This document shows positions 1-6,474 of a stretch of DNA of 64,000 bases, piece after piece. Each line of letters begins with the position of its first letter. The first letter of the stretch is position 1. The stretch covers positions 1 to 64,000 of the IMG/VR virus record IMGVR_UViG_3300025071_000006; one strand, 5' to 3'. This DNA is from a virus. The position numbers and the translations under genes are program-made. The notes under the pieces are model-generated. The model was not told the origin of the DNA, made no database searches, and saw only the letters and a list, made by a program, of their open reading frames with translations.

Positions 1-2
1 AC

Positions 3-491
3 ACAACTTACACAGATGTTTATAGCGGACAAGAAGTTGGAGACTGGATATGGAAAGATGAAAATGGAGAAATAGTAGCTCACACTGATCTTGAGTTTAG
101 AGAGCAAGTATTTACAGAGTTAATGAATAGATATAATGGTGAACAGTGGGAATTATTAGATCCTTGGGTAGAGATTGCTCCTATTATAGGTGCAGACTTC
201 TATCATTACAAATCAAAGTTCTGGCTTCACGCATATGCTAACTATATACTACCAATGCATAAATACATTGAAGGAGATAAAGACTTTTCTTACTTAAATA
301 GAAACAATTGGGGTAAGGGAGGATTAATAATAGATAATGAACCAGAACAATGGAATGATTACTCTGCAGGAATTAGTGTAGGATGGAAACTAAATAAACA
401 TCTAGGTGTATTTGCAGAAGGAGAGTATGCAAAAATGTGGGACAGTGAAATATATCAAACTACATTTGGAATCAACTATACTTTTAAATAA
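3..491 (+). CDS. C-terminal part of an outer-membrane beta-barrel-like protein (5' truncated)
   Basis: The reading frame is open from the first complete codon at position 3, so the start lies outside the window. The visible 162 residues alternate polar and hydrophobic/aromatic positions (SAGISVGWKL, GVFAEGEYA) and end in FGINYTFK, a terminal aromatic-lysine strand typical of outer-membrane barrels. An internal Met at 123 is only an in-frame codon, not a convincing start. It sits directly before the lysis module, and its stop overlaps the next start by one base (TAATG). A role in the host envelope or in exclusion of other phages is inference. Confidence 0.6.
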   Translation, partial: TTYTDVYSGQEVGDWIWKDENGEIVAHTDLEFREQVFTELMNRYNGEQWELLDPWVEIAPIIGADFYHYKSKFWLHAYANYILPMHKYIEGDKDFSYLNRNNWGKGGLIIDNEPEQWNDYSAGISVGWKLNKHLGVFAEGEYAKMWDSEIYQTTFGINYTFK

Positions 492-784
492 TGGCAGAAC
501 AACCACCACAAATCGGAGAAGGAACTCAAGTAGTACTAGATCTTAAAACAATAGGTATCATAGTATCTTTTGTTATATCACTAACAACTGTATATTTCAC
601 TCTTAAATCTGACATAGCTCTAGCTATGGAAATGCCTAAGCCAGAAATATCAAAAACAGAATATGAATTAAAAGATGAACTTGTTAGACAAACAATTATG
701 GACACACAAGAAGATGTAGAAATGTTGTTACAAAAGTTTGATAAAATGGAAGAGCGTATCTACGAACTAACCAAAGATCGATAA
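491..784 (+). CDS. Small protein with one membrane segment and a coiled coil
   Basis: 97 residues. A hydrophobic segment at about residues 19-41 (IGIIVSFVISLTTVYF) is followed by an acidic, heptad-like tail (EDVEMLLQKFDKMEERIYEL). This is the shape of a holin accessory or small membrane protein, but no family is recognised. It is coupled to both neighbours by one-base TAATG overlaps, so it belongs to the lysis operon. A function in lysis is inferred from position only. Confidence 0.65.
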   Translation: MAEQPPQIGEGTQVVLDLKTIGIIVSFVISLTTVYFTLKSDIALAMEMPKPEISKTEYELKDELVRQTIMDTQEDVEMLLQKFDKMEERIYELTKDR

Positions 785-1182
785 TGAAATATTTTATCAC
801 ATTAGTATTTTTACTTATATCAACTAGTGTGGTAGCACAAAACTATGTAACAGAAAAAGAATTTGACATAGTTATATCTGGTGCAAATGCATTCGGTGAA
901 AACCATAGAATTGTTGTTATAGAAGTATGGGCTGAATTCAATCAAGCTAACGCATTTAAGGATTGGAAAAACCTTAAAGGAGCGAAATACCATCGATTAG
1001 ACTTGTCTAAGGCACCTAATATAAAGAAAAGGTTTAGAATAAGAATGGTTCCCACTATACTAGTATTTCTAGATGGGTCAAAAGAATTAGAATATAAAGC
1101 TGGCTTGGATCTAATATGTCCTGTCACGTTACAAGAACTTAATAAAGACATAGAGGAACTGGATACAGCCTCTCAGTATTAA
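784..1182 (+). CDS. Secreted thioredoxin-fold protein without the CxxC active site
   Basis: 132 residues. Residues 1-18 form a signal peptide ending before VVAQ. The mature part reads like a thioredoxin fold: a hydrophobic strand VVIEVWAEF where thioredoxins have the WCxxC loop, then MVPTILVFLDG, which carries the cis-proline of the fold. The active-site cysteines are replaced (WAEFNQANAF), so redox activity is not expected; the only Cys is in the C-terminal part. It probably works in the periplasm as a binding or stabilising protein. The export signal suits its place among lysis genes. Confidence 0.65.
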   Translation: MKYFITLVFLLISTSVVAQNYVTEKEFDIVISGANAFGENHRIVVIEVWAEFNQANAFKDWKNLKGAKYHRLDLSKAPNIKKRFRIRMVPTILVFLDGSKELEYKAGLDLICPVTLQELNKDIEELDTASQY

Positions 1183-1197
1183 CTTAAAATAAATGTT

Positions 1198-1383
1198 ATG
1201 AAAAAAGTATTTAACAAAGTAAAAGATTGGATCGTTGCAAACGGTATTGAAGGAGTTGCTGGCCTTGGAGCTGGAGTAGGCCTTTGGATTTTTGGATATA
1301 AAATTTTTGCTGGCGTAGCTTTCGGAATTTTTATACATAAGAATTGGGATATAGCTAAGAACGCAGTAAAAGGAAAATTATGA
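1198..1383 (+). CDS. Small glycine-rich membrane protein, holin-like
   Basis: 61 residues with a basic N-terminus (MKKVFNKVKDW) and a continuous glycine-rich hydrophobic stretch from about residue 17 to 47 that could form one or two helices. Size and charge fit a small holin or pinholin, but no family can be named. The stop overlaps the start of the CDGSH miniprotein in an ATGA arrangement, so the two are translationally coupled. Confidence 0.6.
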   Translation: MKKVFNKVKDWIVANGIEGVAGLGAGVGLWIFGYKIFAGVAFGIFIHKNWDIAKNAVKGKL

Positions 1384-1481
1384 AAGAAAGTTGTTGCTCC
1401 CCTAAAACACAATGTGCCTGTGGACAAACTCAAGACCCACAAGGACTATGTGATGGCTCTCATCTACAACTAAATACGTAG
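1380..1481 (+). CDS. 33-residue CDGSH-type iron-sulfur miniprotein
   Basis: A short gene starting with ATG in an ATGA overlap with the gene before it and ending two bases before the next ATG. The 33 residues contain CAC-GQT-QDP-QGL-CDGSH. That matches the CDGSH ligand pattern: CxC, a Thr/Ser, a Pro, then CDGSH, with one residue more between the two halves than in mitoNEET-type proteins. CDGSH proteins bind a 2Fe-2S cluster through three Cys and one His, all present here. The protein is little more than the binding loop, and its extra N-terminal CC is unusual. Cluster binding is inferred from the motif. Confidence 0.65.
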   Translation: MKESCCSPKTQCACGQTQDPQGLCDGSHLQLNT

Positions 1482-1483
1482 AG

Positions 1484-1708
1484 ATGAGCTGGAAGAATAT
1501 ATTTAAAGATGATAACACATGGAATGAAAAGTCTATAGTAGGCTTTATCTCGTTCCTTATCATGGTGATTGTAATGATCGCTGATCTAGTGAGTGGTATT
1601 CTAGGCAAAGACCTGGTTATAAACGAGTTTGTTTATGATGCTTTTGTTCTACTCTCACTGGGCTGCTTTGGTATAGCCGGACTTGAAAAATTTGCAGGTA
1701 AGAAATAA
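1484..1708 (+). CDS. Two-transmembrane protein, holin candidate
   Basis: 74 residues with two hydrophobic segments at about 18-39 and 46-66, a short charged turn (GKDLVINE) and a basic C-terminal KK. Two-helix topology, length and the place directly before the endolysin gene are what a class II holin would show. No sequence family is recognised. It follows the CDGSH miniprotein by two bases. Confidence 0.6.
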   Translation: MSWKNIFKDDNTWNEKSIVGFISFLIMVIVMIADLVSGILGKDLVINEFVYDAFVLLSLGCFGIAGLEKFAGKK

Positions 1709-1728
1709 AAACATTACATTCGTGACTT

Positions 1729-2340
1729 ATGAGTTGTTATTCAAGAGAACAAATAGAAGAAACAATGGCCTTCAAAGGCTATAAGTACTTCGATGGTGAT
1801 GGTGATTATGATGTAAATATTGTAGGAGTGAGAAACTCTGAAACAAAGAACAGAGTGACAAACGCCTTTGATGATTGCATGACACTCTCATACAAGGTGG
1901 ATGGAGAATGGCACTTCCACTGTTATAAGTGTACAACAGATCCTGGAACACATTGGATGGCCAACCTTCTTAATGAGAAAGGTGTAGCTATACTTAAGCC
2001 CGGACAATACAGAGGTGCTTACAAAATTAGAAAGCATCAAGGTAAATATGATGCTCTTTGTCAAAGAGGTCCTGTTAAAGTGTATAGAGATAAAAACAAG
2101 GATCATGTATACGATCTTACAGAAGAACATGTGCACGAAGGTGTATTTGGTATAAACATACACAGAGCCACAGCTAAAAAAGGTGGTAAATCATGGCGTG
2201 TAGATAAATGGTCAGCTGGTTGTCAGGTGATTGCTGCTAATGATGATTGGAAAGAATTTCTGGATATCTGCAAAAAGTCTGCAGCTATATGGGGAAATAA
2301 GTTTTCTTACACTCTAATAGAGTCAAATGATATAGTATGA
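1729..2340 (+). CDS. Endolysin with L,D-transpeptidase (YkuD)-like catalytic motif
   Basis: 203 residues, no signal peptide. The key motif is His145 (GINIHRA) followed 17 residues on by SAGC with Cys165 (WSAGCQVI). This resembles the YkuD pattern H-x14..17-[ST]HGC, with the His before Gly changed to Ala. Proteins with this layout (GVRN near the N-terminus, then PGTHWM and PGQYRGAYKIRKH) are common as putative peptidoglycan hydrolases in Bacteroidota phages. It lies between the holin candidate and the spanin pair, which supports a lysis role. Hydrolysis rather than transpeptidation is inferred from context. Confidence 0.7.
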   Translation: MSCYSREQIEETMAFKGYKYFDGDGDYDVNIVGVRNSETKNRVTNAFDDCMTLSYKVDGEWHFHCYKCTTDPGTHWMANLLNEKGVAILKPGQYRGAYKIRKHQGKYDALCQRGPVKVYRDKNKDHVYDLTEEHVHEGVFGINIHRATAKKGGKSWRVDKWSAGCQVIAANDDWKEFLDICKKSAAIWGNKFSYTLIESNDIV

Positions 2341-2669
2341 TAACAGTACTTAAATGGATAAAATATCAATGGTTTGGTGTTCTTATAATTATTGTTCTAT
2401 TATTTCTACAATATAAAGCTAGTCAAGAGATTGAGCTTTACAAATTAAAACTAAAAGAAATCGATAAACAGATAGAAGTTTACAAGATAAAGGATGAGCA
2501 ACTACAAATAAAGATAGATAGTTTAAGTTCTTTAGATGTAAAGGTGGTGGAGAAGATACGAACCATAAAAGAAAAAGAATATGTTCAACTTAAAGTGGTT
2601 GATTCTATGCCTATTAGTGAGCTTCAAGAGTTTTTCACAGATAGATACTCCGGTAGTAATTCTAACTGA
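2337..2669 (+). CDS. Inner-membrane spanin-like protein (Rz-like)
   Basis: 110 residues. An N-terminal membrane helix at about 12-26 (GVLIIIVLLFLQY) is followed by a long charged coiled coil (about 30-95) facing the periplasm. This is the i-spanin design: anchor plus periplasmic coiled coil. The start overlaps the endolysin stop (ATGA), and the 3' quarter overlaps the next gene in another frame by 89 bases, the genetic hallmark of Rz/Rz1 pairs. No sequence identity to lambda Rz is claimed. Confidence 0.65.
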   Translation: MITVLKWIKYQWFGVLIIIVLLFLQYKASQEIELYKLKLKEIDKQIEVYKIKDEQLQIKIDSLSSLDVKVVEKIRTIKEKEYVQLKVVDSMPISELQEFFTDRYSGSNSN

Positions 2670-3045
2670 GGACCAAGCTAGACTAGTAGTAAAGGATCTA
2701 ATACAATTTGACAATCTAAAACTTATAACTAAACAACTAGAAGATAGAATTTATCTTTTTGAACAAAAAGAAATAGATTTTATCTCACGACTTAAGACCA
2801 AAGATAATATCATTTCTTCTCAAGTAGAATATATATCAACTCAAGATGAGGTTATAAAGGCCAAAAAGAAGTTAAACTTCGGAGGCTATATAGGAGTTCA
2901 GACATATCAAGTAACCTTAAACGACCCTATGTTATTTGGGGAAGTTACATTGGGTTTAAATAAAATAGATATAGGAGCTAGAATCTTTGTACAACCTAAT
3001 AACCCTAGTGGTTTTGGTATTGTAGTGAGATATAAGATCTTCTAA
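2581..3045 (+). CDS. Secreted coiled-coil protein with C-terminal beta domain, outer-membrane spanin candidate
   Basis: 154 residues. Residues 1-19 are a signal peptide ending in SFSQ, with no lipobox Cys. Residues about 25-95 form an acidic/basic coiled coil. The last 60 residues contain four amphipathic strand candidates (GGYIGVQTYQVT, LFGEVTLGLN, IDIGARIFVQ, FGIVVRYKIF) and end in Phe. The gene begins inside the i-spanin gene. A coiled coil plus four strands per chain is also the plan of trimeric autotransporter anchors, so the protein may be held in the outer membrane by a trimeric barrel instead of a lipid. That model is inference. Confidence 0.6.
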   Translation: MFNLKWLILCLLVSFKSFSQIDTPVVILTEDQARLVVKDLIQFDNLKLITKQLEDRIYLFEQKEIDFISRLKTKDNIISSQVEYISTQDEVIKAKKKLNFGGYIGVQTYQVTLNDPMLFGEVTLGLNKIDIGARIFVQPNNPSGFGIVVRYKIF

Positions 3046-3075
3046 CTAAACTGATTATTTTAATTTCACGATATG

Positions 3076-3107
3076 TTGAAATTATTCGTATAATATTAAT
3101 AAATTTG
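3076..3107 (+). promoter_or_regulatory. Bacteroidota-type promoter
   Basis: TTG at 3076-3078, 21 bases, then TAAATTTG at 3100-3107, a full match to the TTG / TAnnTTTG consensus of Bacteroidota primary sigma factor promoters. It lies in the 89-base gap after the lysis genes, with transcription expected to start about 20 bases before the gene at 3135. Confidence 0.65.
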
Positions 3108-3120
3108 TTTATATAAACAA
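3105..3120. promoter_or_regulatory. 16-bp perfect palindrome at the transcription start, operator candidate
   Basis: TTGTTTATATAAACAA is its own reverse complement. It overlaps the last three bases of the -7 element and the expected start site, exactly where a dimeric repressor would block initiation. No repressor gene is identified. Confidence 0.45.
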
Positions 3121-3134
3121 TTAAAAGAATTAAC

Positions 3135-3536
3135 ATGGCAATACCAAATAAACAACAAGGATGGGGACCAGTTGAAAGACTTCTTTGGCAGATCTCTAAG
3201 CAGTTAGACCGTCTTATCAATGTAACAGGAAAGTGTAATCAATGCACTACAACAACAACTACAACAGCAGCTATTTCATTCCCTGCTGGACAGATTTCTG
3301 TAGCAAGTGATGTAGCAGATGCATGTGCATTAACGCTAGACACAGTCGTATATCTAGACTTAGCAAGTGGTCCTGCTATAGCCGTTGGTGACATTATATT
3401 TAATGATGCAGCAGGAACTAATCCATATGATGGAAGTGGTCCAGATTATCAGAGAGTAGAAAGTACTGATGGTCAAGACTGGAATGTACAAGTTGGAGTT
3501 GATGGACAAATTGACTCAGCAACATTGTGTGCATAA
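3135..3536 (+). CDS. Particle-display protein with poly-Thr linker and C-terminal beta domain
   Basis: 133 residues in three parts. An N-terminal helix (about 1-35, GPVERLLWQISKQLDRLINVTG) resembles the short attachment helices of structural genes further right. A Cys pair then leads into seven threonines and AA. A beta-rich module of about 85 residues begins SFPAGQ and ends in LCA. The module recurs at the end of the gene at 4604 and, more distantly, at the end of the gene at 55663. A surface or fibre-tip function is inferred. Its own promoter lies just upstream. Confidence 0.6.
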   Translation: MAIPNKQQGWGPVERLLWQISKQLDRLINVTGKCNQCTTTTTTTAAISFPAGQISVASDVADACALTLDTVVYLDLASGPAIAVGDIIFNDAAGTNPYDGSGPDYQRVESTDGQDWNVQVGVDGQIDSATLCA

Positions 3537-3564
3537 CTTAAACTAATAAACCAACAACTACATA

Positions 3565-4584
3565 ATGAAAGAACTAAAATACGTCTGTGCTCAACCAGAT
3601 GATACTTATTACACATGGCAAGTCCATATGTGGTTAGAGAGTCTGAAGAAGCAAGGTAAAGTACAAGATGCAATTGTATTAGTGTACACACCTCAAAAAA
3701 GAATGTTCAACGACAAGTGGAAGAAGATACAAGATCTGTATCCAGAAGCTGAGTTTAACTTCTATAAAGATGAAGAAGGTGATTTAGGTAAACTTATTCC
3801 TATATACATACCAATATTAAGACCTTGGTTATTATGGAAGTATTGGTCAGAGCATCCAGAGATGAAAGATCATTCTATATTCTACTGTGATTCTGATATA
3901 CTATGGACAGATAAGTTTAACATTGATGACTTTGTACAAGATGATGTATGTTATCTTTCAGATACGAATAGCTATATAAATGCAAAATACTTTGATAGTA
4001 AGGTTAACCAAGTGTTACCAGAGAAACTAGAAGAGTATAAGACTAGAGATATACTTGCTGAAATAGGAAGTGTAGTTGGCATAAGTAGAGAGGTTGCTGA
4101 GAAGCACAATGATCACTCAGGAGGTGCACAGTATCTAATTAAGAACATAGATGCTGCTTTCTGGAGTAAGGTGATGAATGATTGTATATTAATCAGGACT
4201 TACCTTCAAGGAATTAATAGAGAGTTCTTTAAAGACGAGAATGCTGGATATCAATCATGGTGTGCAGATATGTGGTCAGTGTTATGGAACCTTTGGGTAA
4301 GAGATAAAGAGGTCAAAGTAATTCCAGAAATGGGATTCTGCTGGGGACCAGACCCAATAACTAAATTAGAAACCCACCCTATATATCACAATGCAGGTAT
4401 TGTAGGTACAGAGCAGGGAGGTTATCCTTGTTTCTATAAGGGTAAATATCATGCAGGATCAGACCCTATGGTGGATCCTCACTTAGACGTTGTACTAAAC
4501 AACGAACAAAGTATGAAGCACTGCACAGGATACTATGCAGGCAAATTACATGAATTGAAAATTAAATATAACCTAACTTACTAA
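3565..4584 (+). CDS. GT-A-like glycosyltransferase
   Basis: 339 residues. A Rossmann-like N-terminal part leads to the DxD-type motif CDSDILW (Asp109 and Asp111), which in GT-A enzymes binds the metal and nucleotide sugar. Trp- and His-rich sequence follows (HSGGAQYL, WCADMWSVLW, HNAGIVG). The sugar and acceptor cannot be read. It sits between two related display-protein genes, so glycosylation of those proteins or their Thr-rich linkers is plausible but unproved. Confidence 0.65.
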   Translation: MKELKYVCAQPDDTYYTWQVHMWLESLKKQGKVQDAIVLVYTPQKRMFNDKWKKIQDLYPEAEFNFYKDEEGDLGKLIPIYIPILRPWLLWKYWSEHPEMKDHSIFYCDSDILWTDKFNIDDFVQDDVCYLSDTNSYINAKYFDSKVNQVLPEKLEEYKTRDILAEIGSVVGISREVAEKHNDHSGGAQYLIKNIDAAFWSKVMNDCILIRTYLQGINREFFKDENAGYQSWCADMWSVLWNLWVRDKEVKVIPEMGFCWGPDPITKLETHPIYHNAGIVGTEQGGYPCFYKGKYHAGSDPMVDPHLDVVLNNEQSMKHCTGYYAGKLHELKIKYNLTY

Positions 4585-4603
4585 CCCTTTAAAACAAAAA
4601 CAA

Positions 4604-5047
4604 ATGGGAAGCATTAATAAAAGACCGTTAAACGCGTACGTCAGATATGATGGATCTGGACGTGTAGTAGCTGGTTCTCTTGTATTACGCAGGAAGATAC
4701 CAAAAGTTGGAAACTGGAAGGAATTACCACAAAATATAGCATATGAGTGCTGTTATCCTACCACTACCACAACATCAACAACAGCAATAGTATATCCTGC
4801 AGGTCAGGTATCGTCTGCTTCAGATGCAAGTAATGCATGTGCATTAACATTAGATACAGTCGTGTACTTAAAACTAGCTACAGCTAACGTAGTAGCAGTT
4901 GGAAGTATTGTATACAATGATGCAGCTGGATTAAATCCTTTCGATGGAAGTGGTGCAGCTCACAGAGTAGAAGCACCAGATGGTCAAGATTGGAATGCAG
5001 TGATTGGCGTAGATGGAGCTGTTACAGCAACGAATTTATGTGCATAA
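4604..5047 (+). CDS. Second display protein with Thr-rich linker, paralogue of the gene at 3135
   Basis: 147 residues. The N-terminal 55 residues (NKRPLNAYVRYDG) differ from the paralogue at 3135, but after the linker TTTTTSTTA the last 85 residues match it closely: shared runs include ACALTLDTVVYL and DGQDWN, and both end in LCA. The unrelated N-terminal parts and shared C-terminal module indicate domain exchange through the Thr linker. It probably attaches to a different place on the particle than its paralogue. Confidence 0.6.
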   Translation: MGSINKRPLNAYVRYDGSGRVVAGSLVLRRKIPKVGNWKELPQNIAYECCYPTTTTTSTTAIVYPAGQVSSASDASNACALTLDTVVYLKLATANVVAVGSIVYNDAAGLNPFDGSGAAHRVEAPDGQDWNAVIGVDGAVTATNLCA

Positions 5048-5061
5048 ACTAAACTATATAG

Positions 5062-5084
5062 CTCAGGGACCTAATGTCCCTGGG
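5062..5084 (+). terminator. Hairpin terminator after the second display gene
   Basis: CTCAGGGAC, loop CTAAT, GTCCCTGGG: a nine-pair stem with one T-G pair, followed by TTTATATATT. It lies 15 bases after the stop at 5047 and just before the ATG at 5100. The T tract is short, so termination may be partial. Confidence 0.55.
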
Positions 5085-5099
5085 TTTATATATTACATA

Positions 5100-5390
5100 A
5101 TGGAGATACAAAGAAAATTCTTTCCTGAAATAATGCGTGAGAACGACAAAGCTTACTTTGCTCACCTAGAAGGACTTATTGACTCTGTTGACGAATACTC
5201 TAGTATGCAAATTACTAAGAGTGGTGAAGCTTATATCTTTAGAATTGCTCCTAGCATGCCTAAGTATGGCGAGTCACTATTACAAGAGATATTAAGACTT
5301 CATAATATGTTTAAAATCAGGCTAGATTTATCCAAAAGCATAAAGTCCTCAGGGACTATAGTTTTCAGAATAAATTTGGAAGATGATTAA
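5100..5390 (+). CDS. Small conserved-looking protein of unknown function
   Basis: 96 residues (MEIQRKFFPEIMRE...). The ATG at 5100 is chosen because a longer frame back to 5013 would run through the terminator hairpin and into the preceding gene. The protein mixes helix and strand with no Cys and no membrane segment. No family recognised. The downstream promoter overlaps its 3' end. Confidence 0.55.
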   Translation: MEIQRKFFPEIMRENDKAYFAHLEGLIDSVDEYSSMQITKSGEAYIFRIAPSMPKYGESLLQEILRLHNMFKIRLDLSKSIKSSGTIVFRINLEDD

Positions 5391-5406
5391 AAATATATTA
5401 CATTTG
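5376..5406 (+). promoter_or_regulatory. Bacteroidota-type promoter for the basic-protein cluster
   Basis: TTG at 5376-5378, 20 bases, then TACATTTG at 5399-5406. The -33 element lies inside the end of the preceding gene and the -7 element just after its stop. Transcription should start about 25 bases before the ATG at 5437 and run through the four basic-protein genes. Confidence 0.6.
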
Positions 5407-5436
5407 TTCTTATAATAACTTTAAAAATCAAATAAA

Positions 5437-5697
5437 ATGGCAGATTACAATCCTAACAGCAGGTACACATGGAAACCTGAGGACAAATTCGAGATTACTG
5501 GACAACAGTTCGGTTTAATATTAAACATGGTTAGACAACATTTATCAACAGAAGAAGCTGGTAAATTTATGTTAATGCAACAAACTAATGATGTAATTGA
5601 AAGCATCATGAAAGAAGGTGTAGAAAAGGGTGTCATTGTTGATGCACCAGAACCTGAAACACCAGTAGTTGCTCCTGCATTGGAACCGGTGAAATAA
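5437..5697 (+). CDS. Small soluble protein of unknown function
   Basis: 86 residues. A helical core (about 20-60: FGLILNMVRQHLSTEEAG) is followed by a Pro/Glu/Val-rich tail (PEPETPVVAPALEPVK). First gene after the promoter at 5376 and the only acidic protein in this unit. An acidic chaperone or partner for the basic proteins is one possibility, but nothing in the sequence proves it. Confidence 0.6.
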   Translation: MADYNPNSRYTWKPEDKFEITGQQFGLILNMVRQHLSTEEAGKFMLMQQTNDVIESIMKEGVEKGVIVDAPEPETPVVAPALEPVK

Positions 5698-5703
5698 AAA
5701 CTT

Positions 5704-5889
5704 ATGGCTGAAAAAGCTAAAAAAGGAATGATTAAACGTAAGGATGGATCCTATAGCAAAAGAGGGCTATGGGATAACATCCGTGCTAATAAAGGTAGTG
5801 GTAGAAAGCCCACCAAAGCTATGTTAAAGCAAGAAAAAAAGATCAAAGCAAAAACAAAAAAGAAGAGGGGCACTAAAAAGAAGAAATAA
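5704..5889 (+). CDS. Very basic small protein 1 of 4
   Basis: 61 residues, rich in Lys/Arg with almost no acidic residues; the last 20 are nearly all Lys, Arg and Gly/Thr (KTKKKRGTKKKK). It has no hydrophobic core, so it is probably disordered until bound to nucleic acid or to the head interior. It starts seven bases after the previous stop and is followed by three more proteins of the same kind. Confidence 0.65.
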   Translation: MAEKAKKGMIKRKDGSYSKRGLWDNIRANKGSGRKPTKAMLKQEKKIKAKTKKKRGTKKKK

Positions 5890-5905
5890 CTTAATTCTAA
5901 TAAAT

Positions 5906-6151
5906 ATGCCACGTGTAAAAAAGAAAGCTGTTAAGAAATCCCAATATGGTTCTAACATGGCAGCTGGAGCTAAGAAGCTCAAGAAAGGTGGAAAATCCAA
6001 GAAGAACTGGATTCAAGGTGTAAACAAGTCCATCAAGAAAAGAGGAACCAAAGGTAAGTGTACTCCTATTACTAAGAAAGGATGTACCGGTAGGGCCAAA
6101 GCTCTTGCGAAGACATTTAAAAAAATGGCTAAGAAACGTAAGAAGAAATAG
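5906..6151 (+). CDS. Very basic small protein 2 of 4, KGKCTP/GCTGRAKAL type
   Basis: 81 residues, strongly basic. The C-terminal KGKCTPITKKGCTGRAKALAKTFKKM is a short two-Cys module that recurs in small basic proteins of phages and large DNA viruses. No enzymatic function is known to me for it. Binding or compaction of DNA is the natural inference from charge. It is part of the unit driven from 5376. Confidence 0.65.
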   Translation: MPRVKKKAVKKSQYGSNMAAGAKKLKKGGKSKKNWIQGVNKSIKKRGTKGKCTPITKKGCTGRAKALAKTFKKMAKKRKKK

Positions 6152-6153
6152 CA

Positions 6154-6450
6154 ATGCCTCGCAAAAAAGCAAAAGCAATTCGTAAAACCACTGGTAAAGG
6201 TGGCAATTATAGAAAGACTAAATCTGGTGCTGGGATGACTAAAAAAGGAGTCAAGGCATACAGGAAGGCTAACCCTGGCAGTAAACTTAAGACTGCAGTA
6301 ACAGGGAAAGTTAAAAAGGGGAGCAAATCAGCTAAAAGACGTAAGTCTTATTGTGCAAGAAGTTTGGGGCAGTTAAAACGCAGTAGTGCGAAAACTAAAA
6401 ATGATCCTAATTCTAGAATAAGACAAGCTAGAAGAAGGTGGAAATGTTAA
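6154..6450 (+). CDS. Very basic small protein 3 of 4, conserved YCARS / RRRWKC module
   Basis: 98 residues. It contains KAYRKANPGSKLKTAVTG, then KRRKSYCARSLGQ, and ends DPNSRIRQARRRWKC. This ordered set of motifs recurs in small basic proteins of marine and other phages as a domain of unknown function. The terminal Cys and internal YCARS could form a disulfide or metal site. Starts two bases after the previous stop. A virion DNA-packing role is inferred. Confidence 0.65.
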   Translation: MPRKKAKAIRKTTGKGGNYRKTKSGAGMTKKGVKAYRKANPGSKLKTAVTGKVKKGSKSAKRRKSYCARSLGQLKRSSAKTKNDPNSRIRQARRRWKC

Positions 6451-6474
6451 TTAACCTCAAATAATCTAAATACA

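Noticed and set aside
1198-1442. Open frames on the minus strand across the small lysis genes
   Set aside because: They are antisense to several coupled genes and have no supporting context.
5013-5099. Longer start for the 96-residue protein at 5100
   Set aside because: The extra codons overlap the preceding gene and pass through the terminator hairpin.
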